Positions 40,764 through 49,262 of a stretch of 64,000 bases of DNA are shown piece after piece. The stretch comes from Acrocarpospora corrugata (lineage in GTDB: Bacteria; Actinomycetota; Actinomycetes; Streptosporangiales; Streptosporangiaceae): contig NZ_BLAD01000036.1 in assembly GCF_009687845.1 (NCBI RefSeq), positions 1 to 64,000 of the forward strand. The letters run 5' to 3'. The position numbers and the translations under genes are program-made. Each line of letters opens with the position of its first letter. The stretch's first letter is position 1. The notes under the pieces are model-generated. The model made no database searches. It was not told the DNA's origin and saw only the letters and a program-made list of their open reading frames with translations.

Positions 40764-41938
40764 GTAGGCGAACCTCCCGCGCCGGTCTCCTGGGCTTCCA
40801 GCCAGGTGAGAACGGTCGCGTTGTCCTGGCCGAGGGCGGGCGGCGGGGTGTGGTCCCGGGCGGGGTGGCCGTCGAAGCGGAGCGGCGGGCCGGGCAGCGT
40901 GATCGGGCCGAGGGCGGGGTGGTCGACTTCGACGAGCAGGCCCTGCGAGCGGACCTGGTCCCAGCCGTAGACCTCGTCGATGGTGCGGATGGCTCCGGCG
41001 GGAACGCCTAGGGCGGCGAGCGCGGACAGCCAGTGTGCGCGATCGTGTGCGGCCAGGGCCTTCTCCATATCGGAGATCAACTCATCCCGATGCGCAAATC
41101 TTTCCCTGTTGGTCGCATATTTCGGGATATTGGGTTCTATGTCTAGTAGCTGGGCGACCTTGCGCCACTGTCCGTCGTTCGCGGCGGCGATCTGGAGCAT
41201 GCCGTCGGCGCAGTGGAAGGCGCCGTAGGGGGCGATCGAGGCGTGGTGGTTGCCGTTGGCGACCGGGAGTCTGCCGCCCACCGTCCAGGATGTGCCGTGG
41301 TAGGAGTGCACGCCGACGACGGAGGCCAGGAGTGAGGTGCGCACGACGGTGCCCCTGCCGGTGCGGCCGCGTTCGTGGAGTGCGGCCAGCACGCCGTACG
41401 CGCCGTGAATGCCGGCGAGCAGGTCGGCGATGGACGCGCCGACCCGGTACGGCTCGCCCGGCGTGCCCGTGAGCGACATCAGGCCGGCTTCGCCCTGGGC
41501 GATCTGGTCGTAGCCGGGCCGCCCGCCCTCGGGGCCGTCGTGGCCGAACCCGGTGATCGACAGCAGGATCAGGCGGGGGTTGAGCTCGCGCAGGCGGTCG
41601 TCCCCGAAGCCGAGCCGGGCGAGCACCCCGGTGCGGAAGTTCTCGATGAGCACGTCGCTGCGGCGCACCAGCCGCTCGACCAGGACCCGGCCCTCGTCGG
41701 TCTTCAGATCGACGGTGATCGACTGCTTGTTCCGGTTCGCCGCCAGAAAGTATGTCGAAATATCGCCTTCCGGGCCGACGAAGGGCGGGCCCCAGCCCCG
41801 GGACTCGTCCCCGTCCGGGTGCTCCACCTTGATCACGTGTGCGCCCAGGTCGCCGAGCATCTGGGCCGCGTGCGGTCCGGCCAGCGCGCGGGACAGGTCG
41901 AGCACGACGACGTCATCGAGAGGTCCCTGCACGGTCAT
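40760..41938 (-). CDS. CoA-transferase family III (CaiB/BaiF)
   Basis: A 392-aa CoA-transferase. The family start VVVLDLSRALAGPHAAQMLGDLGAHVIKVEHPDGDESR is present, with LAANRNKQSITVDLKTDEG, the ENFRTGVLARLGFG segment and the catalytic Asp in GRPGYDQIAQGEAGLMSLTG. It transfers CoA between organic acids. It is co-translated with the fused carboxyltransferase (4-bp overlap). ATG 41938 was used; GTG 41941 is one codon upstream. A GGAAC-GTTCC palindrome lies directly before the ribosome site. Confidence 0.9.
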   Translation of the reverse strand: MTVQGPLDDVVVLDLSRALAGPHAAQMLGDLGAHVIKVEHPDGDESRGWGPPFVGPEGDISTYFLAANRNKQSITVDLKTDEGRVLVERLVRRSDVLIENFRTGVLARLGFGDDRLRELNPRLILLSITGFGHDGPEGGRPGYDQIAQGEAGLMSLTGTPGEPYRVGASIADLLAGIHGAYGVLAALHERGRTGRGTVVRTSLLASVVGVHSYHGTSWTVGGRLPVANGNHHASIAPYGAFHCADGMLQIAAANDGQWRKVAQLLDIEPNIPKYATNRERFAHRDELISDMEKALAAHDRAHWLSALAALGVPAGAIRTIDEVYGWDQVRSQGLLVEVDHPALGPITLPGPPLRFDGHPARDHTPPPALGQDNATVLTWLEAQETGAGGSPT

Positions 41939-41945
41939 CACTCCT

Positions 41946-41957
41946 GGAACACGTTCC
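41946..41957. promoter_or_regulatory. Palindromic operator candidate upstream of the CoA-transferase/carboxyltransferase pair
   Basis: GGAACACGTTCC is symmetric apart from its central AC (5-bp arms). It lies 8 bp before the start codon of the CaiB-family gene, where a repressor would block translation start or the promoter. No regulator gene is adjacent. Confidence 0.4.
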
Positions 41958-42030
41958 GGTCTTTCCGGTCAGCCTGTCAGGCCGATCTGCCCCGGCCACC
42001 GGCAGGTCCCGGTGCTGGGACGATCAGGGT

Positions 42031-42621
42031 ATGCCGACAGTCATGTCCTTCGCCGACCTGGCCGCCAGGATCCGCCCGCTGCCGCCGTCGTGCGGGCCGG
42101 TCCGGATGGTCGCGGTGGACGGTCCCGGCGGTTCCGGCAAGACCACCTTCGCCGGGCGGCTGTCCCGGGCGCTCGGCCGGGCCCAGGTCGTGCACAGTGA
42201 CGACTTCCCGGTGCCGTGGGACGAGGAGCCTGGCGCCTGGTTCGCCCGGGTCGAGAGCCAGGTGCTCGCCCCGCTGCGCCGGGGCGAGCCTGGCCGGTTC
42301 CAGCGCTACGACTGGCCGGAGAACAACTACGCCGAGTGGATCGACGTGCCGCCCGCCCCCGTGCTGATCCTCGAAGGCGTCAGCACCGCCCGCCCCGGCT
42401 GCCCGGCCGCCTTCCGGGTCTGGGTGGAGACGCCCCGGGACCGCCGGTTGGCCAGGGGCCTGGAACGGGACGGCGCCGGCTACGCGCCGCAGTGGCACGC
42501 CTGGATGGCCGAGGAGGATCACTGGTTCGCCGGGAACCCCACCCGCGAGCGCTCCGACCTGCTGGTGAACGGGGATCCGGCCGCCGCCCACGACCCGGAG
42601 ACCGAATTCGTGACCTTATGA
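42031..42621 (+). CDS. Uridine kinase-like P-loop kinase
   Basis: A 196-aa cytosolic P-loop enzyme. Walker A is MVAVDGPGGSGKTTFAGRLSRAL. HSDDFPVPWDEEPG and VLILEGVSTARPGC resemble the substrate and lid regions of uridine/pantothenate-type kinases, and a late RDRRLARGLERDG follows. The exact substrate is uncertain. ATG 42031 precedes TVMSFADLAARI. Its last 6 bp overlap the convergent DUF397 gene. Confidence 0.82.
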   Translation: MPTVMSFADLAARIRPLPPSCGPVRMVAVDGPGGSGKTTFAGRLSRALGRAQVVHSDDFPVPWDEEPGAWFARVESQVLAPLRRGEPGRFQRYDWPENNYAEWIDVPPAPVLILEGVSTARPGCPAAFRVWVETPRDRRLARGLERDGAGYAPQWHAWMAEEDHWFAGNPTRERSDLLVNGDPAAAHDPETEFVTL

Positions 42622-42801
42622 CGCCGGGTCGATCAGATCGTCGAACTCCCCGTCCTTCACGCCCAGGATGAAGGCGGTGATCTCGGCCGCGGTGAAGCAC
42701 AGGACCGCGCCGTCCGGCTGCCCGGAGTTCCGCATCGCGAAGCCGTCGCCCAGTCCGGTCAGCTCGACCGCCGAGCCGTGGCTGGAGTGGATCCAGGTCA
42801 T
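42616..42801 (-). CDS. DUF397 domain-containing small protein
   Basis: A 61-aa protein typical of DUF397: a W-x-x-S start (MTWIHSSHGSAVELTGLGDGFAMRNS), then PDGAVLCFTAAEITAFILGVKDGEFDDL. In actinomycetes such proteins are encoded next to XRE-DUF5753 regulators and act with them as regulator-partner pairs, in some ways antitoxin-like. Here the ATG overlaps the methyltransferase stop by 4 bp, and the XRE gene lies just upstream on the same strand. Confidence 0.9.
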   Translation of the reverse strand: MTWIHSSHGSAVELTGLGDGFAMRNSGQPDGAVLCFTAAEITAFILGVKDGEFDDLIDPAS

Positions 42802-43640
42802 GGCTTGACCCCGACCGCGCCGAAGATGGGGACATCCGGGTCGAACCTGAGCACCAGGTCGTCCGGCCGCCAGTGCTTGAGGCGGACCAGGCCGGGCTCG
42901 ACCATGGTCAGGCCCTCGAAGAACGCCGCCACCTCGGCCGCCGACCGCAGCACGGCCGGCGAGCTGGCCCTGGTGTACGCCCTGACGGCCCCCTCCAGGC
43001 GTTTCGTCCGCTCCACGTGGGAGATCACCAGACAGGAGCCGGGGGCCAATCGCGCCATCAGGGACTCCACCGCGCCGTACGGGTCCTCCGCGTCGGTGAC
43101 GAAGTGCAGGACCGCGACCAGCAGCACGCCGACCGGGCGGGACAGGTCGAGCAATTCGCGCAGTTCGGGGTTGGACAGGACTTCCAGCGGTTCGCGGGCG
43201 TCGCCGGGGATTGCCACCGTCTGGGGGTCGCGGGCGAGCAACGCGCGGGCGTGCACGAGGACCACCGGATCGTTGTCCGCGTAGACGACCCGCGCCCGCG
43301 GGTTGGCGCGCTGCGCGACCTGGTGCACGTTGTCGCGGGTCGGCAGTCCTGCCCCGATGTCGACGAACTGGTCGAGGCCCTGCTCCCCGGCCAGGAAGCG
43401 GACCGCGCGGCCGAGGAACCGCCGGTTCGCCCAGGCGATGTCGCGAGTCTGCGGGACCTGCCGGATCACCTCTTCCGCGCACTCCCGGTCCGCCAGGGTG
43501 TTGTCTTTTCCGCCCAGGTAGTAGTCATACATGCGAGCCACGTTCGGGACCTTCACGTCGATCGTGACGGGTGGCTCGGGGCGTCGATGCCGGCGGAGGT
43601 CCGCGTCGGGCGGCTCCATCGGCAGTCCGTGAGAGGTCAT
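42798..43640 (-). CDS. SAV2177-type SAM-dependent methyltransferase (DUF574)
   Basis: A 280-aa paralogue of the protein at 34172-34960. It has an N-terminal extension, then VKVPNVARMYDYYLGGKDNTLADREC, the motif-I segment QFVDIGAGLPTRDNVHQVAQ, RVVYADNDPVVLVHARALL and the C-terminal SAAEVAAFFEGLTMVEPGLVRLKHWRPDD. It sits between the XRE regulator and the DUF397 gene, overlapping the latter. A TGTTGCACG-containing motif lies ~40-60 bp upstream of its start. The methyl acceptor is unknown. Confidence 0.92.
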   Translation of the reverse strand: MTSHGLPMEPPDADLRRHRRPEPPVTIDVKVPNVARMYDYYLGGKDNTLADRECAEEVIRQVPQTRDIAWANRRFLGRAVRFLAGEQGLDQFVDIGAGLPTRDNVHQVAQRANPRARVVYADNDPVVLVHARALLARDPQTVAIPGDAREPLEVLSNPELRELLDLSRPVGVLLVAVLHFVTDAEDPYGAVESLMARLAPGSCLVISHVERTKRLEGAVRAYTRASSPAVLRSAAEVAAFFEGLTMVEPGLVRLKHWRPDDLVLRFDPDVPIFGAVGVKP

Positions 43641-43672
43641 GGCTTCACGCTAGGAAGCCTGATCAACGGCGT

Positions 43673-44536
43673 CTACGATGTTGCCGGATGTTGCACGAGA
43701 GCCTCGATCTGGCGGTCGATGAGGGCGACGGCCTGGTCGCCGTGGACGGCTGAGCGGGCCAGACTGTCGAAGACTTTGGCGTACATGGCGACTTCGCCGG
43801 GCTGGGTGACGCGGATGAACGCGGTGTAGGTCTCGGTTTCCGCGGCGGTGTCGTCCAGGATCCAGAAGTCGCAGAGCGGCGGGTAGTGCGGGGTGCCGAG
43901 CGGGATGACGCCGAGTTGCACGGTGCGCAGGCGGGCCACGTCGGCGAGGTGGCGGAGCTGCTCCAGCATGACGTCCGGCGGCGCCATCGCGGAGAGCAGG
44001 GCGGTCTCGCACAGGACGAGGTGGAACAGGGACTTCCCGGTCAGCAGGAGTTCGGTCCGCTCCATCCGGGCGTCCACCGCCGACTCCACTTCCTGCCCGA
44101 TGCCGGACATTTCCGTGAATTCGGTGAATCGGACGGTGGCGTAGGCGCGGGTCTGGGCGGCTCCGGGGATGAGGAACGCGGAGAAACTGCGAATCGAGCG
44201 GGTCTGGGCTTCCCGGTCGCGGAGTTCCTGCTGGTAGGCGGAGGAACCGACTTTCTGCAGCCGCCGCAGCTCGACATAGAGCCTCTCGGTGTTGTCGCGC
44301 ATCGCCAGCAGGTCGGTCAGCGAGGCCAGGGCGTGGCAGTGGAAACACCACAGGCGCAGGTCCTCCTCGCTCGGCATGATCCGGCCGTGCTCCAGCTTGG
44401 ACACCTTGGTGAAGTGCCAGCCGGCCCGCCCGGCCAGGTCCCGCCCGGTCACCCGGGCCGCGGCCCTGATCTCCCGCAGCCGGGTGCCCAGCGCCTCCCT
44501 GGCCTGCTGTGCGGCACTCACATCGCTGTTGCTCAC
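43673..44536 (-). CDS. XRE-family regulator with DUF5753 domain
   Basis: A 287-aa DNA-binding protein. The N-terminal helix-turn-helix is at about 15-70 (LGTRLREIRAAARVTGRDLAGRAGWHFTKVSKLEHGRIMPSEEDL). The DUF5753 domain follows (FLIPGAAQTRAYATVRF, then FHLVLCETALLSAMAPPDVMLEQLRHLADVARLRTVQLGVIPLG). These proteins pair with DUF397 proteins to control development or metabolism in actinomycetes. The stop of a 63-aa gene lies just upstream. A 9-bp motif, TGTTGCACG, occurs as an exact tandem pair upstream of that gene and again at the XRE 3' end. Confidence 0.93.
   Translation of the reverse strand: MSNSDVSAAQQAREALGTRLREIRAAARVTGRDLAGRAGWHFTKVSKLEHGRIMPSEEDLRLWCFHCHALASLTDLLAMRDNTERLYVELRRLQKVGSSAYQQELRDREAQTRSIRSFSAFLIPGAAQTRAYATVRFTEFTEMSGIGQEVESAVDARMERTELLLTGKSLFHLVLCETALLSAMAPPDVMLEQLRHLADVARLRTVQLGVIPLGTPHYPPLCDFWILDDTAAETETYTAFIRVTQPGEVAMYAKVFDSLARSAVHGDQAVALIDRQIEALVQHPATS
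43679..43697. promoter_or_regulatory. Imperfect TGTTGCACG motif pair upstream of the methyltransferase gene
   Basis: TGTTGCCGGATGTTGCACG contains one exact and one diverged copy of the TGTTGCACG motif found in tandem upstream of the XRE operon. It overlaps the last codons of the XRE gene, 39-57 bp before the methyltransferase start, a plausible site for binding by the XRE protein. Confidence 0.45.
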
Positions 44537-44537
44537 A

Positions 44538-44729
44538 TCACGTCTCCTTGAGCAGAAACGTCATCAAGCCCTTCGGGACCCTGACGACGGTTTCCCCATC
44601 CGGTACGGATAGCGATGCTAGCTCCTGCGGGGTGAGCAGGTAGCCCTGGACCAGGTAATCGTCACCCTCTTCGTACAGGGTAGGGCTGCCCTGATTGCCA
44701 CTCGGCCCGCCGATCAACCGGAACGCCAC
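44538..44729 (-). CDS. Small protein of the XRE-cassette neighbourhood
   Basis: A 63-aa protein from the GTG at 44729, preceded by GGAGGGGAG at good spacing. The sequence (PTLYEEGDDYLVQGYLLTPQELASLSVPDGETVVRVPKGL) belongs to a group I recall from actinomycete XRE/methyltransferase loci, with the pattern P-x-L-Y-x-x-x-x-D-x-L-V-Q-G-x-x-L-T, but its function is unknown. Its stop lies one base before the XRE ATG, so the two are one operon. Confidence 0.72.
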   Translation of the reverse strand: MAFRLIGGPSGNQGSPTLYEEGDDYLVQGYLLTPQELASLSVPDGETVVRVPKGLMTFLLKET

Positions 44730-44750
44730 GCGAGAAGCTCCCCTCCACGA

Positions 44751-44768
44751 TGTTGCACGTGTTGCACG
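44751..44768. promoter_or_regulatory. Tandem TGTTGCACG operator candidate
   Basis: Two exact, head-to-tail 9-bp copies (TGTTGCACG at 44751-44759 and 44760-44768) lie 22-39 bp upstream of the GTG start of the 63-aa gene that begins the XRE operon. Exact 9-bp direct repeats in a promoter strongly suggest a dimeric regulator-binding site; autoregulation by the XRE protein is the simplest guess. Confidence 0.5.
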
Positions 44769-44877
44769 ATGATCAGGAATCGTGGAACAGACGTGGTGGA
44801 GCGTCAACTCGATGGATGACGGAACTCCCTCGTGAAGGGGCTGCTCTTACTTCCGGTGACGGAAATATCCCCCGGGG

Positions 44878-46695
44878 TCAGCGGAGGTCGACCTCCGCGT
44901 ACGCCTGGCCGCCGGACAGCTTCGGATATCCAGGACCGCGGTCGAAGAAGGCCTCCGAGGGGGCGGGCATGCTCGCCCGGAGCTCCTCGGTGGCCGCCGT
45001 GTCGACGGTCAGGTCGGCGGTGAGGACTACGCCGTAGTCGTGCCGGGCGGCGTCCAGGGACACCTTTCCGGCCCGCACGTCGTCGGCGACGCGCTGTGGC
45101 TCCCGCTCGAAGGGGGAGCCCCAGCCGCCGCCTCCGGTGGTGCGAATGCGGACGATCTCCCCTTCCTTAACGGGGAAGTCGTCTACAAGGCCGTCCATCT
45201 CGACCCCGTTGACCGTGACCACGAACGGGCGGCCGGCCCGGCCGCCGTTGACGCCCCAGCAGCTGAGGATCGAGCGGTCCGCGATGGACATGAAGGAGGC
45301 GTCTCGCAGCATCCGGAGGTGTTTGTCGTAGCCGAGCCCGCCCCTGAACTTGCCCGGCCCGCCGCTGTCCACGGCCAGGCCGAGGCGTTCCACCCGGAAC
45401 GGCCAGCGCGCCTCGGCGAATTCGACCGGGATGTTCCGGGAGTCGGGGACGACGTGGATGGTGTCCTCGCCGTCGGCGTACCAGCGTCCGCCGGAGCCGC
45501 CGCCGAGGACCTCCCGCATCAGGTAGTCATTGCCGTTCTGGTCATGTCCGTACACGCCGGTGTAGCGAATCGTCTCCTGGTCGGCGGGCATGCGCCCGCC
45601 GGTCGCCTTGGCCAGCACACCCGCCAGCACGCCCAGCAAGCGCAGGATCACGAACGTGCGCGCGTTCGTCGGCGCGGGAAAGATCGGCGTCAGCAGGGTG
45701 CCCTTCTCCGGGAACACCATCTTGATGAGCGGGACCACGCCCTCGTTGACGTCGAGTTCCGCCATGCGTTCCGGCGTCTCGGCCAGGTTGCGCAGGATCG
45801 GCGCCAGCCACTTCTTCAGGAACACCCCGTCGGCGTAGTCGCCCGCGTGGTTGATCGGGCCCTTCGCCTGCGGCGACGTGCCGGTGAAGTCGATGATCAG
45901 CGGTTCGGGCGCGGCGTGGTCGACGGTCAGCGTGATGCGCTGCGCGTGCAGCCGGGGCTCGTCCACGCCGTCGTGCTCGGCGTAGTCCTCCCAGACGTGC
46001 ACGCCCTCCGGGATCTTCGCCAGCAGTTCGCGGCGGAACGTCTCGGTGGTCTTGGCGATGATCGCGTCGAAGCAGGCGTCGACGGCGTCCCGGCCGTACC
46101 GGTCGAAGAGCTCGCCGAGGCGGCGGGCGCCCATCAGGCAGGCCGAGCACTCCGCGTCCAGATCGCCGGCCAGCGAGTCGGGCATCCGCGAGTTGCGCGT
46201 CATGATGCGCAGCGCGGCGTCGTTGGGCACGCCCTGATCCCAGAGCCGGATCGGCGGGACCATCAGCCCTTCCTCGAACACGCTGCGCGCGCCCGACGGC
46301 ATCGACCCAGGGCAGGCCCCGCCGATGTCGTCGTGATGCCCGAAAGCCTGCACGAACGCGACCACCTCACCGGCGTGGAACACCGGGACGGTCACGCACA
46401 GGTCCGGCAGATGCCCGATGCCGCCCTCGGACAGGTACACGTCGTTGTGGAAGAACACGTCCCCTGGACGCATCGTGCCGACCGGGAAATCCCGGACGAT
46501 CGGCTGCACCAGCGCCGAATAGGACCGCCCGGTCAGTTTGCGCAGTTTCACGTCGTGGATGCCCGCGCGGAAGTCGTGCGCGTCCCGGATCATGGGCGAC
46601 CTGGCGGTCCTGGCGATGGCGGTCTCGACCTCCATCTCGACCGAGGCCAGCGTGCCCTCCACGATCTCGATCAGAATCGGGTCAGCCGAGCTCAC
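44878..46695 (-). CDS. hyuB: Hydantoinase B/oxoprolinase family protein
   Basis: A 605-aa subunit of the ATP-dependent hydantoinase/5-oxoprolinase/acetone-carboxylase-like enzymes. The family segments are TARSPMIRDAHDFRAGIHD, DVFFHNDVYLSEGGIGHLPDLCVTVPVFH, AFGHHDDIGGACPGSMPSGARSVFEEG and DSGGPGKFRGGLGYDKHLRML. It overlaps hyuA by 14 bp, with hyuA upstream. Together they cleave N-carbamoyl or cyclic amide rings with ATP. No hydantoin racemase or carbamoylase is adjacent, so the substrate is uncertain. Confidence 0.92.
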   Translation of the reverse strand: MSSADPILIEIVEGTLASVEMEVETAIARTARSPMIRDAHDFRAGIHDVKLRKLTGRSYSALVQPIVRDFPVGTMRPGDVFFHNDVYLSEGGIGHLPDLCVTVPVFHAGEVVAFVQAFGHHDDIGGACPGSMPSGARSVFEEGLMVPPIRLWDQGVPNDAALRIMTRNSRMPDSLAGDLDAECSACLMGARRLGELFDRYGRDAVDACFDAIIAKTTETFRRELLAKIPEGVHVWEDYAEHDGVDEPRLHAQRITLTVDHAAPEPLIIDFTGTSPQAKGPINHAGDYADGVFLKKWLAPILRNLAETPERMAELDVNEGVVPLIKMVFPEKGTLLTPIFPAPTNARTFVILRLLGVLAGVLAKATGGRMPADQETIRYTGVYGHDQNGNDYLMREVLGGGSGGRWYADGEDTIHVVPDSRNIPVEFAEARWPFRVERLGLAVDSGGPGKFRGGLGYDKHLRMLRDASFMSIADRSILSCWGVNGGRAGRPFVVTVNGVEMDGLVDDFPVKEGEIVRIRTTGGGGWGSPFEREPQRVADDVRAGKVSLDAARHDYGVVLTADLTVDTAATEELRASMPAPSEAFFDRGPGYPKLSGGQAYAEVDLR

Positions 46696-48727
46696 GCCGG
46701 ACCTCCAGGTTGCCGTAGTCGTCCATGGTCGCCGTGAAACCGGGATGGATCGGGAGCGTCGAACCGTACTCCTCGATGACGGCGGGCCCGGTCACCATCG
46801 CGCCGGCGCCCAGCTCGTGCCGGCGGTAGATCACCGTGCGGGCCCAGCTCTCGTAGAAGACGTCCCGGGTGCAGACCGGGCTCGGCTCCTCCGGCTGGTA
46901 CGGCTTGCGCGCCACCGTCGGCCGGGTGATCGGCCCGATGCCCGAGACGCGCAGGTTGACCCATTCCACGGCGTGCTGGGGGTCGTCGCGGTAGCCGTAC
47001 CCGTAGAGCTTCTGGTGGGCCTCGTGGAAGCGCTCCAGGACCGCCTCCCGCCAGGCCGGCGTGAGCGGGCCGTCGGAGGCGGCCACCCGCACCTCGTAGG
47101 CCTGGCCGTAGTAGCGCAGGTCGACGCTGCGCGCGTACACGTGGTCGGCGAAGCCCTCCCGGTCCAGCGCCTCCGCGGCCTGCCCCTCCAGCTCGGCGAA
47201 GATCCCGGCCATCGCCTCCAGAACCGGATCCCTGGTCACGTGGGTACGGACATAGTCGTTCTTGACATCCACCGTGAGCAGCCCGAACGCGGACACGTTG
47301 CCCGGCTCGGGCGGGATGATCGCGGCCTTGAGGCCGAGCACGTCGATCAGGCGGCAGGCCAGCAGCGGCCCGGAACCGCCGAACGCGACCATCGGGAAGT
47401 CACGCACGTCGAGGCCGCGCTTGACGGTGATCTGGCGGATCGCGTTGGACTGGTTGAACGCGCTGATCTCCAGGATGCCGGTCGCGCAGCGCTCCGGGGT
47501 GAGGCCCAGCTTGGCCGCCAGACCCTCGATGCCCGCGCGGGCCGCTGCCGCGTCCAGCGGGATCTCCCCGCCGAGCAGATGCGGCGGAACCCGGCCGAGG
47601 AAGACGTGCGCGTCGGTGACGGTCACCTCGGTGCCGCCCTTGCCGTAACACATCGGCCCCGGGTCGGCTCCGGCGGATTTGGGGCCGACCTTCAGCGTGC
47701 CCTCCGGCGAGATCCAGGCGATCGACCCGCCGCCCGCGCCCACCGTCACTATGTCGATCATCGGGATCTTGCAGGGGTAGCGGCCGATGCTGCCCTCGGT
47801 GGTCTGCGACGGTTCCCCGTCCACGACCACGGCCACGTCGGTGGAGGTGCCGCCGCCGTCCAGGGTGATCACGGAGGGGTGCCCGGCCGTGCTCGCGATC
47901 AGGGCCGCCCCCAGGGCGCCCGCCGCGGGTCCCGACAGGACCGTGGTGATCGGCTGGTGCACCACCTCGGTCGCCGACAGCACGCCGCCGTTGCTCTTCA
48001 TCACCGAGAACCCCCGCCCGAGGCGGTCGGAGAGGTTGTCGATGTATTTCCGCATGATCGGCTTCACGGCCGCGTCCACCAGGGTGGTCACCGAACGCTC
48101 GTACTCCCGGTATTCGCGCAGCACGTCGCTGGAGAGCGAGACGACCGCGCCGGGATGTTCCAGGGTCAGCACCTCCCGCATCCGCCGCTCGTGGTCCGGG
48201 TTCGCGTACGAGTGCAGGAAGCACACTCCGATCGCGGTCACCCCGTGCTCGCGGAACCAGCGCGCCGCCTCGGTCGCCGCGGCCTCGTCGAAGGGCCGCA
48301 CCTCCGCGCCCAGATGGTCGAGCCGCCCGCCGACCGTCCGCACCCGGTGCACCGGCACGATCCTGGGCGGCTTCACCCAGAAGTAGGAGTTCCCGTATCC
48401 GTCCGGCACGCTCTGCCGGGCGATCTCCAGGATGAACTCGAACCCCTCGGTCGTGACGAACCCCAGGTGGGCGGTCCCGTCCGGCCGGTCCTCCAGCAAC
48501 TGGTTGGTGGCCACCGTGGTGCCGTGCACGAGCGCGGACACCGCCTCAAGGCCGACCGTGTTCCCGTGTAACCCAAGAACCTTGTGCACCCCTGCCAGAA
48601 ATCCGTCGGCGGGGTTGGCAGGAGTAGAGGGAGTCTTGGTCGTGACGATCTGGCCGGAAGCCTCATCCACCAGAACCACGTCGGTGAATGTGCCGCCGGT
48701 GTCGACCCCGATACGGACGCTGTGCAT
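46682..48727 (-). CDS. hyuA: Hydantoinase A/oxoprolinase family protein
   Basis: A 681-aa ATPase-like subunit with the ASKHA-type phosphate loops: RIGVDTGGTFTDVVLVDEA near the N-terminus, VHGTTVATNQLLEDRPDGTAHLGFVTTEGF, and VITLDGGGTSTDVAVVVDG in the middle. VLSGPAAGALGAALIA and AFGGSGPLLACRL are also characteristic. It partners with HyuB, whose gene follows with a 14-bp overlap. ATP-driven opening of hydantoin/oxoproline-like rings is the family activity; the actual substrate here is not known. Confidence 0.93.
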   Translation of the reverse strand: MHSVRIGVDTGGTFTDVVLVDEASGQIVTTKTPSTPANPADGFLAGVHKVLGLHGNTVGLEAVSALVHGTTVATNQLLEDRPDGTAHLGFVTTEGFEFILEIARQSVPDGYGNSYFWVKPPRIVPVHRVRTVGGRLDHLGAEVRPFDEAAATEAARWFREHGVTAIGVCFLHSYANPDHERRMREVLTLEHPGAVVSLSSDVLREYREYERSVTTLVDAAVKPIMRKYIDNLSDRLGRGFSVMKSNGGVLSATEVVHQPITTVLSGPAAGALGAALIASTAGHPSVITLDGGGTSTDVAVVVDGEPSQTTEGSIGRYPCKIPMIDIVTVGAGGGSIAWISPEGTLKVGPKSAGADPGPMCYGKGGTEVTVTDAHVFLGRVPPHLLGGEIPLDAAAARAGIEGLAAKLGLTPERCATGILEISAFNQSNAIRQITVKRGLDVRDFPMVAFGGSGPLLACRLIDVLGLKAAIIPPEPGNVSAFGLLTVDVKNDYVRTHVTRDPVLEAMAGIFAELEGQAAEALDREGFADHVYARSVDLRYYGQAYEVRVAASDGPLTPAWREAVLERFHEAHQKLYGYGYRDDPQHAVEWVNLRVSGIGPITRPTVARKPYQPEEPSPVCTRDVFYESWARTVIYRRHELGAGAMVTGPAVIEEYGSTLPIHPGFTATMDDYGNLEVRRELG

Positions 48728-48884
48728 GCTCCAGTTTCTACCGACGACCTGCGAGGCGTGAAATCAGCGCTATATGCCGAAGAATCTGGAAATCGTCGTC
48801 AGAGCCTGCCTGCCGCCGTCCTCTAGCGCCCTACCAGGCCCGATACAGCTCACTTCGGGGGCCTCCCGCCGGTGCGGCCAGGGT

Positions 48885-49262
48885 TCATCCCCGGCCGGAC
48901 CGCCGCGCCGGACCCATGATGTGGTCGATGTTCTGCGGGCCCACGTAGGCGGCCATCCGGGTGGCGCGGTCGTTGGCGCGGCGCAGCTCCGCCTCGGCCC
49001 TGTCCTTGCCGGACTGGCCCGCCTGCACGCCGAAGTACGCGCCGATGATCGTGCCGACCACGCCCGAGAGCCCGGCGAACAGCGTGCCGGCCTCTCCGGT
49101 CCGCAACACCGCCACGGCGAAGCCGACCAGGATCACGACCAGGCCGGTGAGCACGACGTAGAACCCGTAGCGCCAGCGGGCGGCATCCGACTGCGCCTCG
49201 GTCATGTCATCGGCGACCATCATCGCGTCCAAGTCGACGGGGGTCTCGCCTGGTGTGGCCAC
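48885..49262 (-). CDS. Small membrane protein, function unknown
   Basis: A 125-aa protein; GTG 49262 has AGGAGG five bases upstream. A soluble N-terminus (~35 aa, acidic, VDLDAMMVADDM) is followed by two membrane helices (YVVLTGLVVILVGFAVAVLR, then LSGVVGTIIGAYFGVQAGQSG) joined by a short loop. A charged helical tail comes last (KDRAEAELRRANDRATRMAAY). The GTIIGAYFGVQAG segment recurs in small actinobacterial membrane proteins of unknown function. It lies between hyuA and the long leader of the SARP gene. Confidence 0.75.
   Translation of the reverse strand: MATPGETPVDLDAMMVADDMTEAQSDAARWRYGFYVVLTGLVVILVGFAVAVLRTGEAGTLFAGLSGVVGTIIGAYFGVQAGQSGKDRAEAELRRANDRATRMAAYVGPQNIDHIMGPARRSGRG

Noticed and set aside
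45040-48571. Two long plus-strand open frames antisense to hyuB and hyuA
   Set aside because: They are reverse shadows of well-supported genes, a common effect of high GC; products are His/Arg/Val-rich with no recognisable domain.
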